Positions 1 through 8,116 of a stretch of 64,000 nt of DNA are shown one piece after another (the first letter of the stretch is position 1; the number at the start of each line of letters is the position of its first letter). Source of the stretch: Chryseobacterium sp. MA9. GTDB lineage: Bacteria; Bacteroidota; Bacteroidia; Flavobacteriales; Weeksellaceae. Position numbers and translations under genes: made by a program. The notes below the pieces were generated by a model. The model was not told the DNA's origin, did no database searches, and saw only the letters and a list, made by a program, of their open reading frames with translations. The stretch covers positions 1,798,001 through 1,862,000 of the forward strand of contig NZ_CP075170.1 of NCBI RefSeq assembly GCF_024399315.1, read 5' to 3'.

Positions 1-1443
1 TTTGTCTGTTGGTACACATTTCCAAAGAGTTTAAATGATTCTGGTGAAGTTTGATATCGGTTTCCAAAGCTTTTTTAAAATTCTCAAGCAGACTATTATT
101 GTTCACCAATTCATTATACTCTTTATCAAGTTTTTGGACTGCAAGTTTATCCAGTCTCATTTGAATTCCCGCCTGCTGTTCATGAGAAGGAAGAATAGGG
201 TCAATTTCTTCTATTTTTGTCAGTCTGATCACCAAAGGCAGTGTCAATCCCTGAAAGACCAATGTCACAAAAATAACTACAAATGTGATAAAAATGATCA
301 GGTTTCTCATCGGAAATTCGGACTGGGTATTCATCATTACCGGAATAGACAGAGCTGTAGCCAAAGAAACGACTCCTCTCATTCCTGCCCATCCTATAAT
401 TAATGGATTTTTCCATCCCGGACTTGGATCACGGCGGGCTTTTTCACTCAGCCATCTTGGAATATGAGCCACAGGATAAATCCATAACAGACGTACTATA
501 ATTACGATCAAACTTATAATTAACCCATATTTGATTCCTTCCATTAATGAAATTTCGCCCAATCCATTGATGATATCCGGAAGTTCCAGACCTATTAATA
601 CAAAAACCAAAGCGTTCATTACAAAGATCAGGGTATTCCAGACTCCTGTCATATTAATTCTTGTAGTTCCTGTTTTAAAAATTTCATGAGCACGGAAAGA
701 CATAAACAATCCTCCGCTCACCACAGCCATTACTCCCGAAAAATGAAAATGTTCTGCAGAAAGAAACAGAATATAAGGCGTAATCACTGTAATGGCAGCA
801 TCAATGGCAGGTGTTGTAGGTAAAAAACGGTGAATTGCATAAAAAATATGAGCTCCCGCGATTCCTACTACAATTCCCATTCCTGCTACCAGAAAAAACT
901 GTCCTGCTGCTTCATGCATTGAGAAAGCTCCTGTCATTACTGCGGCAAGCGCAAATCTGAAAACAATCAGTGAAGAGGCATCATTGATCAGACTTTCCCC
1001 TTCCAGTATAGCAAGAGTACGTTTTGGAACTTTTAATCCTTTTAAAACCGTAGTAGCTGCCACTGCATCTGGTGGTGAAACAATTCCGCCCAATAAAAAA
1101 CCCAATGCCAGTGTAAATCCCGGAATCAGCATTTGTGAAGTATAAGCAACCACCAGAGAGGTCAGAAATACCAGACCAAAAGCGAGAAGACTAATAGGGC
1201 GTTTCCATTTCCAGAAATCATTCCATGAGGTATACCAGGCCGCTTCATATAAAAGAGGTGGTAAGAAAATCAGGAATATAATATCCGGATCAAGCTTTAA
1301 AACAGGTACTCCCGGAATAAAACTAATCCCCAATCCGGCAAGTACCAGAAAGATAGGATAAGCAATTTTGATCCGCTGTGCCAGCATGACCAGCATCATA
1401 ACGAGTAATAAAAGTCCCAGGATTAAAAGTAGTTGTTCGTGCA
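1..1443 (-). CDS. Na+/H+ antiporter, CPA1 family (C-terminus cut by window edge)
   Basis: I translated this frame from the sequence; the reading frame is open through base 1, so the C-terminus is missing. The start MHEQLLLILGLLLL opens a run of about a dozen hydrophobic segments. The sequence GGIVSPPDAVAAT followed by LEGESLINDASSLI is the ion-binding core of the CPA1 (NhaP/NHE) antiporters, which exchange Na+ or K+ for H+ across the inner membrane. The late segment WAGMRGVVSLATAL also fits the family. After the last membrane segment a hydrophilic tail with IDPILPSHEQQAGIQ begins, as in YjcE-like members. The next gene on the same strand is 250 bp upstream behind a repeat, so it is probably transcribed alone. 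The ion specificity cannot be read from the sequence. Confidence 0.9.
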
Positions 1444-1569
1444 TGCTTTTAGAAGTTAGAAATTAGAGGTTAGAAGCTAGATTTCAGATTCTGGTTATTT
1501 AGGTTTTGGCTATTTTTGTTTGGCGGACTAAAGCCCATCTCTATTGAATGCTAATTTGTGTACTTGGTT

Positions 1570-1636
1570 AGACTCCTACGGAATCACAATTTGTATGGAT
1601 AGATAATATGCATACTTTGTCATTCCGCAAGAATCT
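1570..1636. repeat. Imperfect inverted repeat, REP-like
   Basis: The left arm (AGACTCCTACGGAATCACAA) and the reverse complement of the right arm (AGATTCTTGCGGAATGACAA) agree at 16 of 20 positions and are separated by about 27 bases. The element sits between the antiporter and the hydrolase gene. GTCATTCCG-type palindromes like this resemble intergenic repeats of Chryseobacterium; that link is from memory. It is preceded by short TTAGAAGTTAGAAATTAGAG-like repeats at about 1446-1480. Confidence 0.5.
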
Positions 1637-1693
1637 CACTTCACTTAAATACCTGAAGTATAGTAAAAAATACAAACTTCAATCTAAAAACAC

Positions 1694-2314
1694 TTACTTA
1701 AATATTATTGAGTTGGCCAATTCAATTTCTTCCTCGTTAATAGAATGTCCAAAATTGGCATATACTTTTTCTGTTACATCTGCATTCATTTCTCTTAAGA
1801 TGTTGGCTGTAGCATATACTCTTTCTACAGGAACGTGAAAATCTGGATTGCTGGTTCCAAGAAAAACAGGAGTTTCGGAAAAGTCACCTTTATAGTTTTC
1901 ACGATTAATCTTATCTCCTATTACTCCGCCAATAATGGCTGCTGCTCCACCAAACTTCTGAGCATTACGGGCCAAAAACTCCAGAGTAAGACAGGCACCC
2001 TGAGAAAATCCGAAAAAGTATATGTTTTCAGTTTTAATTCCGGCTTTTACAGCAGCTTTCACTGTTTCATCAACCATTTCAAGGGCTGATGATAACCATG
2101 GTTCGTTTTGTTCTACCGGAGCTATAAATGAATAGGGATACCAGGTATGATTCAAAGCTTGTGGGGCTAGCAGTGCATAATCTTTTACATTCAGATGCTG
2201 GGATAAACTCAGAATATCCTGAGCGCTTCCTCCGCGTCCATGAACCATGATCAAAGCTTTTTCTGCCTGATTTAATGGAATTCCTGCTGTTTTTATATTT
2301 AAAATATGACTCAT
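1694..2314 (-). CDS. Alpha/beta hydrolase, carboxylesterase/phospholipase family (MhqD-like)
   Basis: This 206-residue protein is an alpha/beta hydrolase of the carboxylesterase type. The oxyanion region is MVHGRGGS (about 23-30), the nucleophile elbow is GFSQG with Ser104, an Asp lies in TSNPDFHVP near 157, and the final His is in NFGHSI near the C-terminus. It has no signal peptide, so it should be cytoplasmic. Its stop-to-start distance from the dioxygenase gene upstream (2320-3273) is only 5 bases, so the two form an operon. In Bacillus the same pairing, MhqO ring-cleaving dioxygenase and MhqD hydrolase, is induced by quinones and handles aromatic electrophiles. The same role here is inferred from the pairing. 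The natural substrate is unknown. Confidence 0.85.
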   Translation of the reverse strand: MSHILNIKTAGIPLNQAEKALIMVHGRGGSAQDILSLSQHLNVKDYALLAPQALNHTWYPYSFIAPVEQNEPWLSSALEMVDETVKAAVKAGIKTENIYFFGFSQGACLTLEFLARNAQKFGGAAAIIGGVIGDKINRENYKGDFSETPVFLGTSNPDFHVPVERVYATANILREMNADVTEKVYANFGHSINEEEIELANSIIFK

Positions 2315-2319
2315 TATTT

Positions 2320-3273
2320 CTATCTGAATTTTTCTGTTGGATAATTAATTGCGGGAAGAACTGCTTTCAAACGTTCTCTTCTTTTTTCAAACTGTTGCGG
2401 CAATTGCAGATCTTCTCCTAAAAATGCGGCTTCTTCATCCACATCGAACCCGGGACCGGAAGTTGCAATTTCAAACAAAACTCCACCCGGCTCTTTAAAA
2501 TAGACTGAGGTAAAATATTTTCTGTCCTTCACTTCAGTATGTTCCAGTCCGTATGCATTTAACCTCTTTACCATTTCAAGCTGAGATACTGCATCCGGAG
2601 TCGCAAAAGCTACATGGTGAACGGTACCTCTTCCTGCCAATCCTTTCAGAGCACTGGGAGTAGATAAAAGGTCTACATATTTCCCAGGCATATTTTCTGT
2701 TCCCAATCTCAGTCTGTCAGGAGTTTCCTTAATCACTTTATGATCCATCTGAGTGGTCAGAAGAGCTGCCGTTCTTTCGTAGGCATCCTGCCAGATTTCT
2801 ACGTGATGGATTCCTTTTATGGCATAATCTTTAGGAATATAACCATTGTAATATCCTTTTCTTTCATCTTTATCATTAAAAACCAATTCCAATCCTAACC
2901 CATCAAAATCTTCAAGATAAATAAAAACTTCATCAGAAAACCTTTGCTGCGGCTGCTTAAAAGGGATGTTGAACTGTTCCAGACGGTTCATCCAATAATC
3001 CAGAGCTTCTATAGAAACGGAAAATGCAGTGGTATTAAGCATTCCTTTCCCATGTCTGCCATTGATAAGATCTTTACCATAAGGAAAAGTAGTCATAATC
3101 GTTCCTGGTGTACCGTATTCGTCACCGAAATAAAAATGATAAACATCCGAGTAATCAAAATTGACCGTTTTTTTGACTAAACGAAGTCCTAAAACACCGG
3201 TATAAAAATCTATATTTTCCTGTGCATTGCCGGTAATTGCCGTTACATGATGCAGTCCTGTGATAAGTTTCAT
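2320..3273 (-). CDS. Ring-cleaving dioxygenase, glyoxalase superfamily (MhqO-like)
   Basis: This 317-residue protein has two vicinal-oxygen-chelate (glyoxalase) halves. GLHHVTAITGNAQENIDFY starts the first, and GIHHVEIW near 155 and GTVHHVAFATPD near 218 mark the second. The late GGVLFEIATSGPGF carries the metal-ligand Glu. The His and Glu positions match Fe-dependent extradiol dioxygenases of the MhqO/LinE-like type, which open aromatic rings of hydroquinones. It is the first gene of an operon with the MhqD-like hydrolase. A paralog lies at 3807-4739 with the same architecture. No MarR/MhqR or YodB-type regulator is encoded nearby, so regulation is open. Confidence 0.88.
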   Translation of the reverse strand: MKLITGLHHVTAITGNAQENIDFYTGVLGLRLVKKTVNFDYSDVYHFYFGDEYGTPGTIMTTFPYGKDLINGRHGKGMLNTTAFSVSIEALDYWMNRLEQFNIPFKQPQQRFSDEVFIYLEDFDGLGLELVFNDKDERKGYYNGYIPKDYAIKGIHHVEIWQDAYERTAALLTTQMDHKVIKETPDRLRLGTENMPGKYVDLLSTPSALKGLAGRGTVHHVAFATPDAVSQLEMVKRLNAYGLEHTEVKDRKYFTSVYFKEPGGVLFEIATSGPGFDVDEEAAFLGEDLQLPQQFEKRRERLKAVLPAINYPTEKFR

Positions 3274-3364
3274 TGTACTGAAATTGTTAATTTGTTATTA
3301 TAATGTGAAAAGATGGAGAAAGCGGAGGTCAGATAAGCTTTTAATTTTCGTTTAATCTGGTTCC

Positions 3365-3455
3365 AATACACGTACCTCGAAATCTCACATCCCGAAACAC
3401 AGCTCCCTATCCCAATTCTCCAACCCTCTCACTATCCGATCCTCAAACTCACTAC
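3365..3455 (-). repeat. Intergenic GAGT-rich repeat, copy 1
   Basis: Read on the minus strand, this spacer has the low-complexity GAGTTTGAGGATCGG...GAGAGGGTTGGAG...TTTCGAGGTACG pattern. It matches in style two plus-strand spacers at 8013-8088 and 8938-9055. No open reading frame is evident. It lies just downstream of the GNAT gene and upstream of the MhqO-MhqD operon. Confidence 0.5.
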
Positions 3456-3748
3456 AGTTCTTCCTTCATCCATACATCATTGTATTCTTCCTGATGACGT
3501 TTAAACTGTGCGTGAACATAAGGACACAGCGGTAGAATTTTTAAATCATTTTCTCTTGCGTAGGAAACCAGTCTTTCCAATAATATTTTAGCAAAGCCTT
3601 TTCCTTCATATTCCGGATTCACTTCGGTGTGGTAAACCGTCAGTTTTTTTCCAATGACTGAAATATCCATTTTACCGGCTTTGTGATCGTCTGAGAAAAG
3701 CTGGATTTCACCTTTTCTTCCTTCTAAAACTATTTCTGTTCTTTCCAT
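3452..3748 (-). CDS. Small GNAT-fold N-acetyltransferase (Acetyltransf_CG / YjdJ type)
   Basis: This is a 98-residue protein. The stretch HTEVNPEYEGKGFAKILLE (about 56-74) is the acetyl-CoA-binding loop of GNAT proteins in its short form, and LPLCPYVHAQFKRH near the end is typical of the compact GCN5-related family also found in human NATD1. The length is normal for that family, so it is not a truncation. The acceptor substrate is unknown for the family. It sits between two MhqO-like genes on the same strand, with 58 bp to the start of the upstream one, and could be cotranscribed with it. Confidence 0.8.
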   Translation of the reverse strand: MERTEIVLEGRKGEIQLFSDDHKAGKMDISVIGKKLTVYHTEVNPEYEGKGFAKILLERLVSYARENDLKILPLCPYVHAQFKRHQEEYNDVWMKEEL

Positions 3749-3806
3749 TTTTTTGTTTTTAATTCTTAATTCAAAATTAGCATCTTTATGAGCGCTGGCC
3801 GATGAT

Positions 3807-4739
3807 CTATGATAAGTTCGGAAGCACTCCTTCTATTTTCTCACGCATTCCTTCATACTGTGCAGGAAGCTTCAGGTTTTTTCCCAATTCGTTCAAAGGT
3901 TCATCCACCGTAAATCCCGGGTTGTCAGTTGCAATTTCAAACAAAACACCACCTGGCTCACGGAAATACAGTGAATAGAAATAGTCTCTGTTGATCTTCG
4001 GAGTGATACTTAAACCTGCGGATAAGGCTTTTTCACGATATTCCATCAAAACATTGTCATCTTTTACTCTGAATGCAATATGATGATTGGTTCCGGCAGC
4101 GTTTCTTCCGGCTGGAATTGTATCGTTTTCAATAATATCAACAAGATTAGCGGTATCAATTGCATCAGTAGCAAATCTGTATCTTTCTCCTTCCTGTTTC
4201 TGCAGGCTGTATCCTAAAACATCAGTCAGAACTTTGATTGTAGGATCTGCTTTTTTTAAGGTTAAAGTTACATTATGAAAGCCTTTCAATGCATACTCAT
4301 CCTTGATATCATCTGTTGTCCATACTTTTCTACTGTCTTCACCTGCAGGTTCTATAAACTGTAACTGAAGACCATCCGGATCTTTGAAAGAGATCATTTT
4401 TTCTCCAAACACTTCTCCTTCTTCTACGTTTACATTAAAGCTTTTCAAACGGTTTTTCCAGAATTCAAGGCTTCCTCTGGGTACTGAATATCCGATATGG
4501 GTAGCCATTCCGCTTCCATTGTTTCCTTTACCAATTCCTTCCCATGGAAAGAAAGTAAGAATGGTTCCAGGCGTTCCGTTTTCATTCCCAAAATAGAAAT
4601 GATAAGTTCCCGGATCGTCAAAGTTTACCGTTTTTTTCACCAGTCTTACTCCTAAAACCTGAGTATAAAAATCTAAATTTCTTTTGGCATTGTCTGCTAT
4701 TGCAGTAATATGATGCAGACCTAATATTCTATTGTCCAT
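3807..4739 (-). CDS. Ring-cleaving dioxygenase, glyoxalase superfamily (second MhqO-like paralog)
   Basis: This 310-residue protein is colinear with the product of 2320-3273. It has GLHHITAIADNAKRNLDFY at the N-terminus, GFHNVTLT near 153, GTNHHIAFRV near 217 and GGVLFEIATDNPGF near the C-terminus. One ligand position differs: the second half begins GFHN where the paralog has GIHH. The family cleaves hydroquinone-type aromatics with Fe(II). The two copies are separated only by the small GNAT gene, so a local duplication followed by divergence is likely. Substrate difference between the paralogs is a guess. Confidence 0.86.
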   Translation of the reverse strand: MDNRILGLHHITAIADNAKRNLDFYTQVLGVRLVKKTVNFDDPGTYHFYFGNENGTPGTILTFFPWEGIGKGNNGSGMATHIGYSVPRGSLEFWKNRLKSFNVNVEEGEVFGEKMISFKDPDGLQLQFIEPAGEDSRKVWTTDDIKDEYALKGFHNVTLTLKKADPTIKVLTDVLGYSLQKQEGERYRFATDAIDTANLVDIIENDTIPAGRNAAGTNHHIAFRVKDDNVLMEYREKALSAGLSITPKINRDYFYSLYFREPGGVLFEIATDNPGFTVDEPLNELGKNLKLPAQYEGMREKIEGVLPNLS

Positions 4740-5058
4740 TGTCTTTAATTTTTATGCTAAATTACAGTGAACAGACATACTGCACATTTAACTAGTTTAA
4801 TAAATGAAACTACATCATTTTGGCCAATATCTTTTAGCATACCCCTTAAACAAGAACACTAAAACACCTTTACACAATTCTTAAAAATATCAGTTTATTT
4901 TATCTTTCCATAACATCAATTAAGATGCAATTTCAGTCTCATTTGAATTAAAAAGCACAAAACCGTTATAAGTTAAAAAAAATTCATTAAAAAATAAAAC
5001 TTAAAATACATTGATTTTAAACACATTAAATCATTAACAATAAATTAATATTCAAAAT

Positions 5059-5080
5059 GTCTACTTTTTTAGTGGACTAA
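5059..5080. promoter_or_regulatory. Operator-like inverted repeats upstream of the leader-met operon
   Basis: GTCTAC-TTTTTTA-GTGGAC forms an imperfect inverted repeat, and the overlapping TTAGT-GG-ACTAA is a perfect one. The site lies 15-36 bp upstream of the -7 box, where a repressor or activator would act. No regulator can be assigned from the sequence. Confidence 0.4.
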
Positions 5081-5094
5081 TAAAAATTATATTA

Positions 5095-5102
5095 TATATT
5101 TG
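5095..5102 (+). promoter_or_regulatory. -7 promoter box TATATTTG
   Basis: TATATTTG fits the Bacteroidota -7 consensus TAnnTTTG exactly. It lies 26 bases before the start of the leader peptide at 5129. A clear -33 TTG is not visible at the expected place, which instead holds the inverted repeat. Confidence 0.55.
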
Positions 5103-5128
5103 CAACCGTATTCAGGAAACAAAACAAA

Positions 5129-5227
5129 ATGAAGGCAGAATTCAAAAATAATTCAATTAAGAAACATACCATCAAAAATATGATGCAGGATATCTGTATG
5201 CCTATACATCAAGAATACTGTGGTTGA
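5129..5227 (+). CDS. Putative 32-residue leader peptide rich in Met/Cys
   Basis: A short ORF starts with ATG 27 bases after the -7 box and encodes 32 residues. Its second half, IKNMMQDICMPIHQEYCG, has three methionines besides the start Met and two cysteines. The ORF stops 26 bases before a strong terminator hairpin and 87 bases before the transporter operon. That arrangement is what one expects of a transcription-attenuation leader that senses charged tRNA-Met or tRNA-Cys. No homologue is known to me, and the coding call rests on position and composition. An alternative is that the RNA, not the peptide, is the regulator. Confidence 0.5.
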   Translation: MKAEFKNNSIKKHTIKNMMQDICMPIHQEYCG

Positions 5228-5253
5228 CCTTACTTTTATATAGATATATTTTC

Positions 5254-5283
5254 AAAGGCTTTACCACGTGGTAGAGCCTTTTT
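5254..5283 (+). terminator. Terminator hairpin in the leader of the EamA-metNIQ operon (possible attenuator)
   Basis: AAAGGCTTTACCAC pairs with GTGGTAGAGCCTTT over 14 positions with a single G-U, followed by a short U-run ending TTTTTC. It lies between the leader peptide and the first structural gene, so it would stop transcription before the operon unless relieved. The 5' arm bases 5263-5268 (ACCACG) are complementary to TGTGGT at 5219-5224, the last two codons of the leader ORF, which would make a small competing helix. Confidence 0.75.
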
Positions 5284-5314
5284 CATTGAACACAACAACA
5301 TTAAAAATATAAAA

Positions 5315-6313
5315 ATGAGCAATTCTAAAAACAAATGGTTGATTCCATTGGCTTTTACAAATATCTATGTGATATGGGGAATTACGTTTTTAGCTATTTC
5401 ATTTGGCTTAAAAGGTTTTCCGCCATTCATTCTTTCAGGATTAAGATTTCTGGTTGCCGGAATTCTGATGATTGGATATCTTCTTTCTAAAGGAGAAAAA
5501 GCAGATTCTCTGATCAACTGGAAGAAAAATGCAGTTACCGGTATTCTTATTCTTACCGGAGGAACAGGACTTGTAGCCTGGGGAGAACAATATGTAACAG
5601 CTTCAGAAGCGGCAATATCTATTGCAACCGGACCGTTCTGGTTTATTGCGATCGACAGAAAAAACTGGAAATATTATTTCTCAGATAAATTCATACCGAT
5701 AGGATTGGCCATTGGATTTGCAGGATTAATTATGTTTTTAAAAGGCAGCGTAAATTCAAATGCTACTCATGCAATTGCTGACGGAAACCTTCGTATTACG
5801 GCGTTTGTTGTATTAGGTTTAAGTTCCATCGCATGGGTACTGGGATCTTTATATTCAAAGAAAAATCCGGCTTCTCAATCTACCTTTATGAATATTGCTC
5901 AACAGCTTATAGTAGCAGGATTAGCTTCTTTTTTAATCGCTTTTATAAGAAAAGAATGGACTGGTTTTTCAGTTTCTGCAGTTCCGTTATCGGCATGGTT
6001 TGGGGTCCTATTTTTGATCTTCTTTGGATCGATAGTCGCTTATTTGTCGTACATTTGGCTTCTGTCCGTTAAACCCGCTGCTTTGGTAAGCACCCACACC
6101 TATATCAATCCTATTGTAACAGTGATTGCAGGTTGGATTGTTGCCAGCCAAAGCATCAATGGAGGTCAGCTGTATGGTTTATTCATCATATTGCTGGGAG
6201 TACTTCTAACGAATGTCACCAAGTATTTCAGACTTTCAAAACGGTCAAAGGTAAAAATCAGAAGAATAAGAAGATTGTTTAACAGAGCAGGCAGACCATA
6301 TCAGCCAATTTAA
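5315..6313 (+). CDS. EamA/DMT-superfamily transporter
   Basis: This 332-residue membrane protein has about ten hydrophobic segments in two repeats of five, the EamA (drug/metabolite exporter) arrangement. The start MSNSKNKWLIPLAFTNIYVIWG and the GTGLVAWGEQYV segment match RhaT/YdcZ-like exporters. The tail, after the last membrane segment, is basic (KRSKVKIRRIRRL). It follows the leader terminator and ends 17 bases before metN, so it is probably the first gene of the methionine-transport operon. Its substrate is not determinable; export or exchange of an amino acid or sulfur compound would fit the context and is only an inference. Confidence 0.85.
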   Translation: MSNSKNKWLIPLAFTNIYVIWGITFLAISFGLKGFPPFILSGLRFLVAGILMIGYLLSKGEKADSLINWKKNAVTGILILTGGTGLVAWGEQYVTASEAAISIATGPFWFIAIDRKNWKYYFSDKFIPIGLAIGFAGLIMFLKGSVNSNATHAIADGNLRITAFVVLGLSSIAWVLGSLYSKKNPASQSTFMNIAQQLIVAGLASFLIAFIRKEWTGFSVSAVPLSAWFGVLFLIFFGSIVAYLSYIWLLSVKPAALVSTHTYINPIVTVIAGWIVASQSINGGQLYGLFIILLGVLLTNVTKYFRLSKRSKVKIRRIRRLFNRAGRPYQPI

Positions 6314-6330
6314 ACAGAATACAAATCAGA

Positions 6331-7359
6331 ATGATAGAAATCAGAAACATATCGAAAACATTTCACCAGAAAAAACAGTCCTTTAAGGCATTGGATAAGG
6401 TGAGTTTAAATATAGAGAAGGGAGATATTGTTGGAATTATCGGTTTTTCGGGTGCAGGAAAAAGCACCCTGATCCGTACAGTAAATTTACTGGAAAGACC
6501 AGATGAAGGACAGATTATTATTAATGGAAAAGATTTTACCCGGCTTAATTCTAAGCAACTGGCTGAGGAGCGTAAAAAAATCGGAATGATCTTCCAGCAT
6601 TTCAATCTTCTTTCTTCAAGAACTGTTTTTGATAATGTAGCTCTTCCTTTAGAACTGGATCATAGCAGTAAGGATGAAATCAACAGAAAAGTCAACGAAT
6701 TACTGAAGATTGTAGGACTTGAAGATAAAGCCAATGATTATCCCAGAAGTCTTTCCGGAGGACAGAAACAAAGGGTAGCCATTGCAAGGGCCCTGGCTAA
6801 TGATCCTCACCTTCTTCTTTGTGATGAAGCAACCAGCGCACTGGATCCGGCTACAACGCAATCTATCCTGCAGCTTTTAAGAGATATCAACCAGAGACTG
6901 GGAATTACCATCCTTTTAATTACCCACGAAATGGAAGTTATCAAAGCGGTCTGCAACCACGTTGCAGTGATTGATCAAGGAAAATTACTAACAAAAGGAA
7001 CTGTAAGCGAGATTATTTCGAACAAAGAAAACCCGATCATCCGCCAGTTTATAAATTCAGACATCATGACCCTGCCACAGGAATTCATTAGCAGACTGCA
7101 GAAAGAGCCCAAAGATGGTTTATTTCCGCTGGTCGAAATAGAACTTAACGAAAACATCAGTGTTGAACAAATTCTTTCAACATTATATAACCAATATAAA
7201 ATCCCTTATAAACTTTTAAAGGCAGACGTAGAGTATTTTGGAGATTCCAATTTCGGAAAACTTCTGCTGCAGCTTCAGGGTGAAGCAGAGGAAAACCAAC
7301 AGGCGATCTATTATTTCAATCAAAATAAAATTCAAAATACAGTAAAAGGATATGCTTAG
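6331..7359 (+). CDS. metN: Methionine ABC transporter, ATP-binding subunit
   Basis: This 342-residue ATPase has a Walker A GFSGAGKST (about 38-46), a signature LSGGQKQR near 140, a Walker B LLLCDEATSALD near 160 and an H-loop ITHEME. The last 90 residues form the NIL regulatory domain, which in E. coli MetN binds methionine and shuts down transport when the cytoplasmic pool is full. The gene overlaps metI by 8 bases, indicating translational coupling. It powers uptake of methionine through MetI with the lipoprotein MetQ. Confidence 0.94.
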   Translation: MIEIRNISKTFHQKKQSFKALDKVSLNIEKGDIVGIIGFSGAGKSTLIRTVNLLERPDEGQIIINGKDFTRLNSKQLAEERKKIGMIFQHFNLLSSRTVFDNVALPLELDHSSKDEINRKVNELLKIVGLEDKANDYPRSLSGGQKQRVAIARALANDPHLLLCDEATSALDPATTQSILQLLRDINQRLGITILLITHEMEVIKAVCNHVAVIDQGKLLTKGTVSEIISNKENPIIRQFINSDIMTLPQEFISRLQKEPKDGLFPLVEIELNENISVEQILSTLYNQYKIPYKLLKADVEYFGDSNFGKLLLQLQGEAEENQQAIYYFNQNKIQNTVKGYA

Positions 7360-8008
7360 TGATACGGTAATTGCCCTTTTGGCAAAAGGAACCTGGGAAA
7401 CGGTTTATATGACATTTTTATCCGGATTTTTTGGATTTGTGCTTGGACTTCCGGTAGGAATCATGTTATTTTTAACCAGAAAAGGACAACTGCTGGAAAA
7501 TGCAGTCTATCATAGAGGGCTATCTATTCTGGTTAATATTTTCCGTGCCATCCCTTTTATTATTCTGATCGTATGGATGATTCCTTTTACCAGAATTCTG
7601 GCTGGAACGTCTATTGGAGTAAATGCCGCTTTGGTTCCGCTAAGCGTGGGTGCAGCTCCGTTTATTGCGAGACTTGTTGAAAATAGTCTTATTGAGGTTC
7701 CTTATGGTCTTATAGAAACAGCAAGAGCTTTGGGGGCATCACCTTTACAGATCATCAGAAAAGTATTGCTTCCTGAAGCACTTCCTTCCTTAATCAACAA
7801 TGCCACTATCACTTTGATTACGCTTGTAGGATACTCTGCGATGGGTGGTGCTGTAGGCGCAGGTGGACTTGGACAGGTTGGTTACCAGTACGGTTATATC
7901 GGCTATGATATTGTCATTATGAATACAGTATTGATACTTCTTGTTCTGCTGGTCTTTATCATACAATTCGCGGGAGACCGATTGTCAAAAAGATTTGATC
8001 ACAGGTAG
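7352..8008 (+). CDS. metI: Methionine ABC transporter, permease subunit
   Basis: This 218-residue inner-membrane permease has five or so hydrophobic segments. The coupling-helix EAA motif is visible as LIETARALGASPLQIIRKVLLPEALPSL split across about 130-155. The size and the segment GYSAMGGAVGAGGLGQVGYQYGY (about 163-186) match MetI. It starts inside the end of metN and is followed by a 108-bp spacer that carries a repeat before metQ. Confidence 0.94.
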   Translation: MLSDTVIALLAKGTWETVYMTFLSGFFGFVLGLPVGIMLFLTRKGQLLENAVYHRGLSILVNIFRAIPFIILIVWMIPFTRILAGTSIGVNAALVPLSVGAAPFIARLVENSLIEVPYGLIETARALGASPLQIIRKVLLPEALPSLINNATITLITLVGYSAMGGAVGAGGLGQVGYQYGYIGYDIVIMNTVLILLVLLVFIIQFAGDRLSKRFDHR

Positions 8009-8012
8009 TTGC

Positions 8013-8088
8013 CTTGGAGAGAGAATGAGTTGGAGTGTTTGAGATTCGGGGTGCGGGTTTCGAGTTACAGAGCGCTTTTGCTTTTTCG
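8013..8088 (+). repeat. Intergenic GAGT-rich repeat, copy 2 (inside the met operon)
   Basis: The spacer between metI and metQ has the pattern GAGAATGAGTTGGAGTG...GGGTTTCGAGTTACAG, shared with 8938-9055 and, inverted, with 3365-3455. It encodes nothing evident. Confidence 0.5.
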
Positions 8089-8116
8089 CTTCAATATTAT
8101 TTAAATAAAAAATAGA

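Larger units (their letters stand above)
4740..5128. other. AT-rich divergent intergenic region
   Basis: This stretch separates the minus-strand MhqO-like gene from the plus-strand leader peptide and methionine transport genes. It is very AT-rich and encodes no credible protein. Near its right end it holds the inverted repeat at 5059-5080 and a -7 box at 5095-5102. I see no clear promoter for the minus-strand gene. Confidence 0.6.
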
